Program-made: the position numbers and the translations under genes | Origin: Sediminibacterium sp. FEMGT703S | GTDB lineage: Bacteria > Bacteroidota > Bacteroidia > Chitinophagales > Chitinophagaceae | Direction: 5' to 3' | DNA length: 64,000 bases | Assembly: GCA_002786355.1 (NCBI GenBank) | Contig: PGCO01000003.1 | Coordinates: forward strand, 1-64,000 | Shown: positions 17,125 to 26,112 of the stretch, in pieces | How positions within the stretch are numbered: the stretch's first letter is position 1 | Layout of the letters: every line of letters begins with the position of its first letter | Notes under the pieces: model-generated | Told to the model about the DNA's origin: nothing | Seen by the model: only the letters and a program-made list of their open reading frames with translations | The model's database searches: none

Positions 17125-18036
17125 ATGAAACGCAATTTTACATTTTTAATCGTTTTAGTTATCCTTGTTAGCTCATGTACAGTAATTCGACAAGGCGAAG
17201 TGGGTGTTAAAAGAAGATTAGGGAAAATTGATCCAGTATTTGTGGAGCAAGGTCCTAAAGGTTATAACCTTCTTACAACAACTATCTTAAAAGTGCCTAC
17301 TCGTTCAATGAATATTGAAGTAAAACCCGACCTGCCTTCTAAAGAGGGTTTAACCATACGTTCTGAAATTTCTATCTTATATAGAATTAAGCCAGAAGCT
17401 GCACCCAAAATTGTTCAAAATATTGGCCTTAATTACGAAAGCGAAGTAATTCTCCCAGTATTTAGATCAGCAGCTGCAGATATTACTTCAAAATTTTTAG
17501 CAAAAGATATGCATAGTGGCGAAAGAGCTCAAATTGAGAGTGCAATTCGCAAACAGATGACGGATATTCTTGAGCCAAGAGGTTTTGTGATCGATAATGT
17601 ATTGATGAAAAGCATTCGTTTACCTGAAGGGTTAGCAAGAACCATTGAAGAAAAATTGCAAGCTGAACAAGATGCACAGCGAATGGAGTTTGTTAAAGAA
17701 AGAGAAAAACGTGATGCAGAAAGAAAAATCATAGAAGCAGAAGGTAAAAAAGAAATTGCCCGCATTCAAGCCGAGGGAGAAAAAAATGCAGCAATCATAC
17801 AAGCTGAAGCAAGAAAACGTATGTTTGAAATTGAAGCTGAAGGTAAAGCAAATGCAATGACCACCGAGGCATTGGCAATCAGAAGAGCCAACGATACAAT
17901 CAATAAAACGTTAACACCAACCATTTTAAAATTAAGACAAATTGAAGCATTTAAATTTTTGTCTAATAGCAACAACAGTAAATTGATTATTACCGATGGT
18001 AAAACTCCATTCTTAAGTTTACCTGAAAAATTTTAA
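17125..18036 (+). CDS. Prohibitin/SPFH-family lipoprotein
   Basis: A 303-residue SPFH-domain protein. After a signal with lipobox VSSC (Cys about 18) comes the prohibitin-like core (about 20-180; EVGVKRRLGKIDPVF, GFVIDNVLMKSIRLP) and a long charged Ala/Glu/Lys coiled coil (about 180-260). Such proteins form ring-shaped membrane scaffolds. Here the anchor looks like a lipid, not the usual transmembrane helix, so the ring would sit outside the cytoplasm. Its stop codon abuts the stop of the convergent DUF6671 gene with no bases between. Confidence 0.85.
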   Translation: MKRNFTFLIVLVILVSSCTVIRQGEVGVKRRLGKIDPVFVEQGPKGYNLLTTTILKVPTRSMNIEVKPDLPSKEGLTIRSEISILYRIKPEAAPKIVQNIGLNYESEVILPVFRSAAADITSKFLAKDMHSGERAQIESAIRKQMTDILEPRGFVIDNVLMKSIRLPEGLARTIEEKLQAEQDAQRMEFVKEREKRDAERKIIEAEGKKEIARIQAEGEKNAAIIQAEARKRMFEIEAEGKANAMTTEALAIRRANDTINKTLTPTILKLRQIEAFKFLSNSNNSKLIITDGKTPFLSLPEKF

Positions 18037-18873
18037 TTAAGGATTACAACGGTCGCAATACATAGGGTCTTCTGTGGTTTTACCGTTAGGAAATAAGTCC
18101 TCTTTTGTAAAACCACAGTGACTACAAACGGATATGTGGGCAATAGTAGATTTTGTGGGCATACCACATAAACTACAACTCAATCCAGCTCTAAAGTCTG
18201 TAATGTCGAATCCAGGCATCTCACAATGAGGACATGTTGAATGAACTTTTGTGACAAGTTTTCTGGCAAGCACTTCAATGACAGACATTCTTGTAGGATT
18301 GTATATTGCCCGCATATCCGTTTCTACTTGTACCCTCAAGCTGTGTTGTTTTAACTGGTTAAACAACTGAATTAATTCATCTTGATCAATAATTCCTTTA
18401 TGTATGGTATTTTGATCATCATTTATTCCTTTTAGAATTAAACCATGTGATGGAAAACCAACCATTAATGCAAAGTCAAGTAATTCTTTTTCAGTTTGAA
18501 TGACTTTTGAATTAAAATTAGTCTTGGTACTTAATTCTCTGCAGACAATTTCTATATTATTTTTTGAATCAATCAACAAAAGGAATTCATCGTCGGCCTG
18601 TATAAAAAATATACTCGGATGTGGGCCAAAAGATCCTTCGCTAGCAATTCCTATATCGCAACCAGTCAACTCCATTGCTTTTAAGCATTTTTGCCTTGCG
18701 GTTTCGATTGGATCATGTTTACGTTCAATTTCACCTGAAAAAGTACCCCATTGATCTGAATTGAAATGTTCAGGAAGTATACATTTAACCCCTAATCCAG
18801 ATTCTAAAATGGGCGCGATTACTTGTTCTTTTTTGTGCATGGTTGCAATCACAAGCCTTCTGTCTTTAAACAT
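18037..18873 (-). CDS. DUF6671 family protein with C-terminal zinc-ribbon cysteines
   Basis: A 278-residue cytoplasmic protein of unknown function. The N-terminal two-thirds form an alpha/beta domain (RRLVIATMHKKEQVIAPIL; GCDIGIASEGSFGPHP). The C-terminal 70 residues hold four CxxC pairs (CPHC, CSLC, CSHC, CDRC), enough for two zinc sites. The track start is GTG; the ATG at 18873 is used. It lies 10 bp after the dihydroorotase gene on the same strand, so the two are probably co-transcribed. The family name is from memory of the N-terminal pattern and is less certain than the zinc-ribbon call. Confidence 0.7.
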   Translation of the reverse strand: MFKDRRLVIATMHKKEQVIAPILESGLGVKCILPEHFNSDQWGTFSGEIERKHDPIETARQKCLKAMELTGCDIGIASEGSFGPHPSIFFIQADDEFLLLIDSKNNIEIVCRELSTKTNFNSKVIQTEKELLDFALMVGFPSHGLILKGINDDQNTIHKGIIDQDELIQLFNQLKQHSLRVQVETDMRAIYNPTRMSVIEVLARKLVTKVHSTCPHCEMPGFDITDFRAGLSCSLCGMPTKSTIAHISVCSHCGFTKEDLFPNGKTTEDPMYCDRCNP

Positions 18874-18883
18874 ATTCACTCTG

Positions 18884-20224
18884 TTATGAATTGGATAAAG
18901 CTTTGCCTCGAATATTTTCTACAATAATCCCATTTTCATATACAAGTTGGCCATTCACAAATGTTTTTCTTATGGTCGAATTAAACTGAGTTCCTTCTAA
19001 AGGAGACCAACCACATTTATACAATATATTTTCTTTACTTACTACCCAGCTTTCTTCAAAATCTACAAGCACTAAATCTGCATAATAACCTTCTTTGATA
19101 AATCCTCTTTTTGCAATGTTGTAAATAAGTGCAGGATTATGGCACATTTTTTCAACTATTTTTTCCATTGAAATAACCCCTTCTTGATAAAATGACAACA
19201 TACAACTTAGTGTATGTTGCACCATTGGAGCACCAGATTTTGATTCAAAATAAGGGACATCTTTCTCTTCGAGTAAATGAGGTGCATGATCGGTGGTAAT
19301 CATATCTATCTTATCTTCTAACAATGCCTTCATAAGACCATTTTTGTCTTTCATCGATTTTATGGCAGGATTCCATTTGATGCGCATTCCTAACTTTTCG
19401 TAATCAATGTCAGAAAACCACAGATGATGAACAGATACTTCACAAGTAATATTCTTTTCTGTTAAAGGTAAATCGTTGCGGAATAAATGCGTTTCTGCTT
19501 CTGTTGATAAATGCAATATATGTAAACGCGCATTGTACTTGTTAGCAATATCGATTGCATCTTTTGAAGCAGCATAACAAGCTGCTTCGCTACGAATGAT
19601 CGGATGCATTTTCGCCGGGATATTGTCTCCAAACTCTTCCTTAAATTTTATTTCATTGGCTTCAATGATGGCTTCTTTTTCAGCATGGATTGCAATCAAA
19701 GATTTAGATCTTGAAAAAATCTGATCCATTAAATCATTATTGTCAGCTAGTATATTTCCTTTCCCTGAAAAATATAGTCCATCATCGGTTATCATTATGT
19801 ACTGCGTTGTATCACTTGCAAGTAGAACATCCATATTACTTGCACTAATTCCCATTGCAAAGCCATAATTAATAGCTGAATTTGCCGATGCAATTTCATA
19901 TTTCTGTTTAAGTAGTTCATTCGTCAACACATTTGGTACCGTATTGGGCATATCAATAAATGAAGTTACCCCTCCTGCTGCTGCTGCCCTAGATTCAGAA
20001 AAAATATCTCCTTTATTACTTAAACCAGGTTCTCTAAAATGAACCTGTGCATCAATTACACCTGGCAAAAGATATTTACCGGTTCCATTTATTACAAGGA
20101 AATCATCCTGAGGTTGAATCAATCCGATTTTCTGTATGTATTCATTATAAAATAAAACATCTGTTATTTGAATCTCACCTTCATTTACAACAGCAACATT
20201 TTTAATTAAATATTTAACACTCAT
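18884..20224 (-). CDS. pyrC: Dihydroorotase
   Basis: Cyclises carbamoyl-aspartate to dihydroorotate in pyrimidine synthesis. The amidohydrolase barrel shows VIDAQVHFREPG, SVHHLWF, LHILHLSTEAE and ITTDHAPH. The first metal His of the usual HxH motif is Gln here (QVH), a variant I recall as common in Bacteroidota dihydroorotases, and MITDDGLYF may supply the acidic bridging ligand. The ORF-track start lies 25 codons upstream; the ATG at 20224 (MSVKYLIKN) gives 446 residues, matching the family. The DUF6671 gene follows in the same direction. Confidence 0.88.
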   Translation of the reverse strand: MSVKYLIKNVAVVNEGEIQITDVLFYNEYIQKIGLIQPQDDFLVINGTGKYLLPGVIDAQVHFREPGLSNKGDIFSESRAAAAGGVTSFIDMPNTVPNVLTNELLKQKYEIASANSAINYGFAMGISASNMDVLLASDTTQYIMITDDGLYFSGKGNILADNNDLMDQIFSRSKSLIAIHAEKEAIIEANEIKFKEEFGDNIPAKMHPIIRSEAACYAASKDAIDIANKYNARLHILHLSTEAETHLFRNDLPLTEKNITCEVSVHHLWFSDIDYEKLGMRIKWNPAIKSMKDKNGLMKALLEDKIDMITTDHAPHLLEEKDVPYFESKSGAPMVQHTLSCMLSFYQEGVISMEKIVEKMCHNPALIYNIAKRGFIKEGYYADLVLVDFEESWVVSKENILYKCGWSPLEGTQFNSTIRKTFVNGQLVYENGIIVENIRGKALSNS

Positions 20225-20315
20225 AAGTAATGAATTGTCAACAAAAATGAGCATTATTGAACATATTTCCATGTCTCCATCCAATTTTAATACCTTCACA
20301 GCTGAAAATTGATAT

Positions 20316-21515
20316 ATGTCTAGTTTTATTATAACCTGCCCTAATTGTAGCCACCAATTTGAACCCGGCGATACGATGCGAGATGAAATTGAGAAAGAGC
20401 TGCGTGGTAAAATGAAAGAATGGCAAAAGAAAAAAGAAATTGAAACCGCTGAACTACTTGAAGCAGAGAAAAAGAAGATGCAAACTGAAATGCAAGAAGC
20501 AGTCAGAAAATCTTTGGCTGCTGATTATGAGAATCAGCTTAAATTGTTGCAACAAGAAGTTACAGATAACGCGGAAAAATTAAAGGAGTCTAGAAGAAAA
20601 GAATTGGAATTCTTGCAAAAAGAACAAGCTTTAAAAACAAAAGAAGCGGAAATGCAATTGACCATTCAACGTCAGTTAATGGAAGAACGCGCTAAATTAA
20701 AAGAGCAACTACAAAAGGAAGAATCCGAGAAAATTAATTTAAAAGAGCAAGAATACCAATTAAGAACCAAGGAGTTGGAGAAGCAAATAGAAGACCAGAA
20801 AAAACTGGTAGAAGAAATGCGCAGAAAGTCTGAGCAGGGAAGTATGCAATTACAAGGCGAAGTGCAGGAGCTGATGTTAGAAGAAATGCTGCAATCCACT
20901 TTTCCATTTGATAAAATTGAAGAAGTGGGCAAAGGGGTACGAGGCGCGGATTGTATACAAATCGTACGTAATCAATTTGGGAATGAGTCTGGAAAAATTA
21001 TTTATGAGAGCAAGCGAACCAAAGACTTTTCTAATGAGTGGATTGAAAAACTTAAAAAAGATATGCGCAGTCATGGGGCAGATGTAGCAGTGATTGTTAC
21101 GCAAACTTTCCCTAAAGACATGGATAGATTTGGAGAAAAAGATGGGGTGTATATCTGTACATTTAATGAGGTAAGAAGTGTGGCTTTATTGTTGAGGAAT
21201 GCTTTGTTAAAAATTGCTGATGCTCGAAAAAGCCAAGAAAATAAGGGTGATAAAATGGTGATGCTTTACGATTACTTAACTGGCACTGAGTTTAGCGAAC
21301 AATGGAAAGCCATTCGAGAAGGATTTATGAGCATGCGTCAAAGTATTCAAAAAGAAAGAGATACAATGGAAAGACTTTGGAAAGCCCGTGAAAAACAGCT
21401 CGAAAAAGTTTTATTAAATGCCGCACATATTCAAGGATCAGTAGAAGGAATTGCTGGCGCAGATGCGGTTAATTTGAATTTATTAGAAGATAATGACAAT
21501 TTGTTAATTGATTAA
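20316..21515 (+). CDS. DUF2130 protein: coiled coil plus PD-(D/E)XK-like nuclease domain
   Basis: A 399-residue protein of the DUF2130 family. A CPNC knuckle (C8/C11) opens it, a long charged coiled coil spans about 24-175, and a compact domain follows (about 185-320). That domain carries GADCIQIV (D212) and GKIIYESKR (E231, K233), which fit a restriction-endonuclease-like PD-(D/E)XK core. A nucleic-acid role is therefore likely, but the family's function is not established. The gene ends overlapping the start region of the next gene, which has kinase-like motifs. Confidence 0.85.
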   Translation: MSSFIITCPNCSHQFEPGDTMRDEIEKELRGKMKEWQKKKEIETAELLEAEKKKMQTEMQEAVRKSLAADYENQLKLLQQEVTDNAEKLKESRRKELEFLQKEQALKTKEAEMQLTIQRQLMEERAKLKEQLQKEESEKINLKEQEYQLRTKELEKQIEDQKKLVEEMRRKSEQGSMQLQGEVQELMLEEMLQSTFPFDKIEEVGKGVRGADCIQIVRNQFGNESGKIIYESKRTKDFSNEWIEKLKKDMRSHGADVAVIVTQTFPKDMDRFGEKDGVYICTFNEVRSVALLLRNALLKIADARKSQENKGDKMVMLYDYLTGTEFSEQWKAIREGFMSMRQSIQKERDTMERLWKAREKQLEKVLLNAAHIQGSVEGIAGADAVNLNLLEDNDNLLID

Positions 21516-22605
21516 TTTCTTTGACCATATCAACCCAGAAGGTAAAGCCAATATTCCCTCAAGAAGGAAACCCATGTTTCCCATTAAGGAAGACTTACGC
21601 CAATATTTAAAACGTTATGGCAGAGAGGTCTTACTCCCCTTTAGCTATGAAGATTTACAAAGATTTACGTATACCATTCCTTTAAAAGATAAGAATGGGA
21701 AAGATACTGCTTGGGAACAAGTATCGTATGATATGCGAGAATGGGATTTCTTAAGGGAAAGCTTGGTAAAAGTATATGCGATTTTAAAAACAGAAGGCGA
21801 TTTAAGTTTTGCAAACCACTTAGATGTAGCAAGAATTGATTATTGTTATTTTGGGAATAGTCAGCCATTTCGTATTAGAATAGTGAATAAGTTTAACGAT
21901 AATTACGATCATTATTATATCAAAAGAGCAGATGCCAGTAGGATTTATGGATTGGAGTTAGAGCATATTCTATCGCCTAACCGCATTACATATTTTACAA
22001 GTAAAGACACGCTTATTGAAGAACATATTCCTGGTATTCCGGGTGACTTGTTTATCCGAGATTATGTTGATGCAAGTAATACCAATAAAATCAGGCTAGC
22101 TAAAGAGTTTGTGAAATTTAATGAACGTTGTTTTGTTCAGTTATTAGGAGATATGCGTTCTTATAATTTTGTCGTAAATATCATTCCGGATATTGAAGAC
22201 TTTCAGTATCGTATTAGGGCAATTGATTTTGATCAACAATCGTATGAGGGACGTAAAAATTTATACCTACCCCAATTTTTTAAAGACAATCAGGCTTTGG
22301 TAAATATGGTCTTAACGCATTTAGACAAACGATCAATCGAACAATACCAAGCTGAAGAAAAAACAATGATGACTTTTAGATTAGTGTCTTCTCGATATAG
22401 AGTGAAAGAACTATTAGACATTATGGACGATGATCCAATTTCTACAAATGAAAAAATAGCTGAATTAAGAGAAGCTTTATTTATTCATTTTAATTATCCT
22501 CCATATTTAAAAGCACGCACAATGGGTCAATTATTAAAAACCCATTTGAAATGTACGCTACTAAAATATTTAAAGAAAATGCCCAAAACAGGCAAGTACG
22601 ATTAA
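21508..22605 (+). CDS. Unrecognised protein with kinase-like motifs
   Basis: I do not recognise a named family. In a 365-residue protein I see a possible ATP-binding lysine (YYIKRAD, K139), nearby glutamates (GLELE, 150-152), a DxxxxN loop (GDMRSYNFVV; D215, N220) and a DFD triad (RIRAIDFDQ; D240-D242). In that order these resemble the catalytic elements of protein-kinase or aminoglycoside-kinase folds. The start is uncertain: the track uses a TTG at 21508 inside the DUF2130 gene, while an ATG at 21574 has AAGGAA 5 bp upstream. It is co-directional with and coupled to DUF2130. Confidence 0.6.
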   Translation: MINFFDHINPEGKANIPSRRKPMFPIKEDLRQYLKRYGREVLLPFSYEDLQRFTYTIPLKDKNGKDTAWEQVSYDMREWDFLRESLVKVYAILKTEGDLSFANHLDVARIDYCYFGNSQPFRIRIVNKFNDNYDHYYIKRADASRIYGLELEHILSPNRITYFTSKDTLIEEHIPGIPGDLFIRDYVDASNTNKIRLAKEFVKFNERCFVQLLGDMRSYNFVVNIIPDIEDFQYRIRAIDFDQQSYEGRKNLYLPQFFKDNQALVNMVLTHLDKRSIEQYQAEEKTMMTFRLVSSRYRVKELLDIMDDDPISTNEKIAELREALFIHFNYPPYLKARTMGQLLKTHLKCTLLKYLKKMPKTGKYD

Positions 22606-22606
22606 A

Positions 22607-23242
22607 CTAGTCTTTAAATACCCATACTAAGCTCAATTCGTTGTTTAGGGAATAATGTAATTCTAAAGCAGTACAAAAATCATCTTTTTTAAAATTTGCT
22701 TTTAATATACCCGATGGTGCCAAGATAGAAGCTTCTACTTGCATACACTCACTAAAGTCTATATCTCCCCTTCCCCACCATTTGAACATGGCTTCTTTTG
22801 CACTCCATAATAAGGTGAGGGTGCGATATTTTTCTTGTTCTTCTAATCCCTCAATCTTCCAATCAATCAATTCATTGATATGCAAAAATTTATGCCTGAT
22901 TTTATTCACTCGATGGGTAACTAATTCAACATCTACCCCAACCCGTTGAGTAGAACTAACGATAGCCGCTGCATAATTTCCACAATGCGAAATGGAAAAA
23001 TGGTAGGCTTCATCAGGTAAAAACGGTTTACGGGTATTGGCGATTTGAATTAACTCACTCGGAAAGTCTGCATATAAAAAAGGGAGTAAAAACCTCCCCG
23101 CTAAGTGCTGTAATCGCTTATGGGGATGGTTTACCTGCTGTTGTACAGATACTTTTTGGGCAAAAAAGGACTCTGTTTCCTCAATCTTCCAAACGGCTAA
23201 TTGAGTAAAATCATTGATTATTTTTTGAAAATAAATGGGCAC
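22607..23242 (-). CDS. 4'-phosphopantetheinyl transferase superfamily protein
   Basis: Transfers phosphopantetheine from CoA to a carrier-protein serine. The Sfp-type signature is present: RKPFLPD, FSISHCGNYAAA, VGVDVE and LLWSAKEAMFKWWG, which supply the Mg2+ and CoA ligands. At 211 residues it is a compact Sfp/HetI-like member. No in-frame ATG precedes the conserved region, so the GTG at 23242 is taken as the real start. No carrier protein or PKS/NRPS gene is nearby; it may serve fatty-acid ACP. It converges on the kinase-motif gene with one base between stops. Confidence 0.85.
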   Translation of the reverse strand: MPIYFQKIINDFTQLAVWKIEETESFFAQKVSVQQQVNHPHKRLQHLAGRFLLPFLYADFPSELIQIANTRKPFLPDEAYHFSISHCGNYAAAIVSSTQRVGVDVELVTHRVNKIRHKFLHINELIDWKIEGLEEQEKYRTLTLLWSAKEAMFKWWGRGDIDFSECMQVEASILAPSGILKANFKKDDFCTALELHYSLNNELSLVWVFKD

Positions 23243-23309
23243 AAATGGAATTTAAACTATTTTGCATAATTAGTATTTTTTTGCAACTCATTGGTAAAAT
23301 ATAACGGGA

Positions 23310-23846
23310 ATGATTTTAAGCGATCTACGCATTTTAGAAGAAATCGAAAAAGGAACTATTAAAATTGAACCTTACGATAGAGCCGATTTAGGAAGCAACA
23401 GCTACGATGTACACCTTGGCAAATGGTTAGCTACTTATACGGATGAAGTATTAGATGCTAAAAAGCACAACACTATTACCTATTTTGAAATTCCTGAAGA
23501 AGGCTATGTATTGCACCCTAGTGGATTTTATTTAGGCGTAACCGAAGAATATACTGAGACGCATGCACATGTGCCATTTTTGGAAGGCAAATCATCTACT
23601 GGAAGATTGGGTATTGATATCCATGCTACGGCCGGAAAAGGTGACGTGGGTTTTTGCGGCAACTGGACTCTAGAAATCTCTTGTAAACAGCCAGTGAGAG
23701 TGTATAAGGGTATGCCAATTGGGCAATTAATATATTTTCCCGTTGATGGAGAAATTGGGGTAAAGTATAATCAGAAAGGCAATGCCAAATACAGTGGTCA
23801 ACCCAATAAGCCCATTGAAAGCATGATGTGGAAGAATAAATTTTAA
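23310..23846 (+). CDS. dcd: dCTP deaminase
   Basis: Deaminates dCTP to dUTP for thymidylate synthesis. It is a 178-residue trimeric beta-barrel enzyme of the dUTPase superfamily. The core is visible as LEGKSSTGRLGIDIHATAGKGD with WTLEI carrying the catalytic glutamate, and LGSNSYDVHLG lies near the N-terminus. Whether it also hydrolyses dUTP (bifunctional form) cannot be decided from sequence. Its 3' end overlaps the convergent TspO gene by 4 bp. Confidence 0.92.
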   Translation: MILSDLRILEEIEKGTIKIEPYDRADLGSNSYDVHLGKWLATYTDEVLDAKKHNTITYFEIPEEGYVLHPSGFYLGVTEEYTETHAHVPFLEGKSSTGRLGIDIHATAGKGDVGFCGNWTLEISCKQPVRVYKGMPIGQLIYFPVDGEIGVKYNQKGNAKYSGQPNKPIESMMWKNKF

Positions 23847-24316
23847 TTTAATCGCCAAATACTTCCATTAAGTAGACTTGCAAAACTTACCCATAATAAA
23901 TAGGGAATTAGTAAAACTGCAGCAGTCACTGAAAGCTTTCTGAATTGCACAATAGTGAGTAAAATAAATACCCACATGCAAATAATTTCTATAAATGCCC
24001 AACCAATTTGGTGCATGGAGAAGAAAATAATTGACCAACAAAAATTCAATATAAATTGAATAATGAATAGTCGGATGGCTTGAGTTCGGATTGCAGTTTC
24101 GGGTAGTTTCCAGATTAGATAGAAGCTAATTCCCATTAAAAAGTACAATGTAGTCCACATAGGGCCGAAAATCCAATTGGGCGGATTAAACAAAGGCTTA
24201 TTTAATCCAGCATACCAAGTTGTTATTTCTGCGATGGTGAAAATACCACCTAGAGAGCCAAGCCCGACAGTTGCAACTATGGAAATAATTAATTTAAACG
24301 TATGATTAATTTTCAT
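23843..24316 (-). CDS. TspO/MBR family membrane protein
   Basis: A five-helix membrane protein of the translocator-protein family, which binds tetrapyrroles and related ligands. Its signature is KPLFNPPNWIFGPMWTTLYFLMGIS, plus the helix ending NFCWSIIFF. At 157 residues it has the normal bacterial length. Its start overlaps the end of the DUF3810 gene by 11 bp, so the two are translationally coupled. A porphyrin transport or stress-sensing role is known for some homologues but not shown here. Confidence 0.92.
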   Translation of the reverse strand: MKINHTFKLIISIVATVGLGSLGGIFTIAEITTWYAGLNKPLFNPPNWIFGPMWTTLYFLMGISFYLIWKLPETAIRTQAIRLFIIQFILNFCWSIIFFSMHQIGWAFIEIICMWVFILLTIVQFRKLSVTAAVLLIPYLLWVSFASLLNGSIWRLN

Positions 24317-25421
24317 TTTTATACTTTTTTTGATAACTAATTAGCCAAGCAATTACTTCATTGTAACTATCAATTCCGGCCATTTGCTGATTCATTTTTA
24401 AAAATTGATCGTATAAATTATTACTGATTGGGCTAATTATATTCCGACGAGCATAAAAAAAATCTCTAATGTCTTTGCGATCTTTTTTTACCAATGAATC
24501 CATTCTACTTCGATTGTTTTTGACAACTTCCTCAAATGAAGTAAAATTTTCTTTAGCGTACAAAAGGTACTGTTCATTCAGCGAATACCCCAATAAATCT
24601 AAATACATAGAATATTGCAAATATGGATCAGTGCTGAATTTTGCAGTAAGGTACCCAACAAAACTTGCTTCACTTTCACTAGCATACCCTAATTGATGGG
24701 CTACTTCATGGCAAAGGATTGCAGGATTTAGAATTGTTGGTAAATCTTTTCTCAAATGCGCTTCGCCCGTAAATGGATTGTAATAACCAGAGAAGCCAAT
24801 ATAATCAGCAATTGGTTCGAATAAACTAAATTTAATTGATTGAATATTGTTAGCTAAAAAGGGATAATCTAAAGCAGCTTGATTGTATGCTTTTTGAGCA
24901 TTTTCAATTAATTGAGTTTTAGAGAAACTTGGTAACGCTCCTGACCCTATTTTTTTTCGATAAAAATTGGCAGAATCAATTAACTGATTCGTTAAACTGG
25001 TAATTTCTTTTTGGGTATAACTAGTAGGATTTAAGCCTAACTGTAATGCAATCCCTCCTTTTTTGTAATTGAATCCCCAAAATATTTGGAATAATATGTA
25101 GGTCAATAAGGACAATTGTATCATTCTAAGCAGCCCTGAACCCAGTAAAGCCAATCGACTATGGGAATATAATAATTTGATAAACCACTTAATAAAATGG
25201 ACAGTGAAGTATAAAATAAGAACCGAATAAAATAAGTCCCCAATGCTAAATGGCAATAAATTGGATATACTTTTTAAGCAATTAGACCAAAGTGGATAAA
25301 ATTTTCCAGCATACCAGTTATCCACAAACGAATCCGATTCTCCGACTAAATAGGTTAAAACACCTCCTAGCAGCAGTAAAAAAGTATTTTTTATCTTTTT
25401 TTCATCTATAATTAGCTGCAT
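24306..25421 (-). CDS. DUF3810 membrane protein with HExxH motif
   Basis: A 371-residue protein with three N-terminal transmembrane segments (about 12-28, 55-75 and 92-112) and a large extracytoplasmic domain. That domain carries CHEVAHQLGYASESEASFVGYL, a zincin-like HExxH followed by a plausible third ligand, so a membrane zinc peptidase is likely. This arrangement marks DUF3810. Substrate unknown. It starts the two-gene unit with TspO and is transcribed away from the DUF177-rpmF operon. Confidence 0.85.
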   Translation of the reverse strand: MQLIIDEKKIKNTFLLLLGGVLTYLVGESDSFVDNWYAGKFYPLWSNCLKSISNLLPFSIGDLFYSVLILYFTVHFIKWFIKLLYSHSRLALLGSGLLRMIQLSLLTYILFQIFWGFNYKKGGIALQLGLNPTSYTQKEITSLTNQLIDSANFYRKKIGSGALPSFSKTQLIENAQKAYNQAALDYPFLANNIQSIKFSLFEPIADYIGFSGYYNPFTGEAHLRKDLPTILNPAILCHEVAHQLGYASESEASFVGYLTAKFSTDPYLQYSMYLDLLGYSLNEQYLLYAKENFTSFEEVVKNNRSRMDSLVKKDRKDIRDFFYARRNIISPISNNLYDQFLKMNQQMAGIDSYNEVIAWLISYQKKYKNEN

Positions 25422-25487
25422 ATTTGCTCAATTCGAGACTAAAGTTAGGATGGAGCTTCCATTTATAGACCTTATTTTTAGTTTACT

Positions 25488-25518
25488 TTGGCAAATTGGG
25501 CTGTTTTTTCTACCTTTG
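25488..25518 (+). promoter_or_regulatory. Bacteroidota-type promoter of the DUF177-rpmF-plsX operon
   Basis: TTG (25488-25490) and TACCTTTG (25511-25518) are separated by 20 bp, matching the Bacteroidota TTG/TAnnTTTG consensus. The -7 element ends 21 bp before the ATG at 25540. This shows that the ORF-track start at 25450 lies upstream of the transcript and is not the real start. Confidence 0.75.
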
Positions 25519-25539
25519 CAAACCCTTAAAAACGTGGAT

Positions 25540-26085
25540 ATGAATCATCGGCGCGAATATGAGATCGCATTTGTGGGTTTGAAGCCGGGTGTTCATGTAT
25601 ACGAATACAAGGTGGATGATAAGTTCTTTATTCCATTTGGCGAGCAAGATTTCAGTAATTGTGAAGCTACTGTGAAGTTGCTACTAGACAAAAAATCAGG
25701 TTTCATGCAATTGAAATTTGATATTGACGGTAGCATACAGGCGGGATGTGACCGTTGCGGAAATACGCTTCCACTTCAGTTATGGGACGAGTTCAACATC
25801 ATTGTTAAAATGGTGGATGAACCCGACACACTAAATGAGCAGGAAGAAGATCCAGATGTATATTATATCAGTAGAAACGAGAGTCATCTACAGGTAGCTA
25901 ATTGGATTTATGAATTTGTCAACTTGAGCATACCTTTGCAAAAAACTTGTGCCCCTGAAGAAATAGGTGGGCCAAAGTGCAACAAAGAAGTGTTAGAGAA
26001 ATTGAGGAAGATGGAAGAAGAAGCAACAAAAGATAGTACCCCAACCGTATGGAAGGGATTAGAAAAGTTTAAAGATTTAGATTAA
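25540..26085 (+). CDS. DUF177 (YceD-like) protein
   Basis: A 181-residue cytoplasmic protein of the DUF177/YceD family, linked in other bacteria to 23S rRNA accumulation and almost always encoded next to rpmF, as here. Cysteines in CDRCG and later KTC/PKC could bind zinc. The track ORF begins 30 codons earlier, but that stretch contains the operon promoter; the ATG at 25540 (MNHRREYEI) is the credible start. rpmF follows after 27 bp. Confidence 0.87.
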   Translation: MNHRREYEIAFVGLKPGVHVYEYKVDDKFFIPFGEQDFSNCEATVKLLLDKKSGFMQLKFDIDGSIQAGCDRCGNTLPLQLWDEFNIIVKMVDEPDTLNEQEEDPDVYYISRNESHLQVANWIYEFVNLSIPLQKTCAPEEIGGPKCNKEVLEKLRKMEEEATKDSTPTVWKGLEKFKDLD

Positions 26086-26112
26086 AAATTTTGTTACCAT
26101 AAATTTTGAGCA

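Noticed and set aside
20316-22605. DUF2130 plus kinase-motif pair as a known toxin-antitoxin or phage-defence system
   Set aside because: Neither protein matches a known toxin, antitoxin or defence family, and no other defence gene is nearby; it is reported only as an open observation.
25450-25539. N-terminal extension of the DUF177 protein
   Set aside because: It contains a full consensus promoter and is not part of the family.
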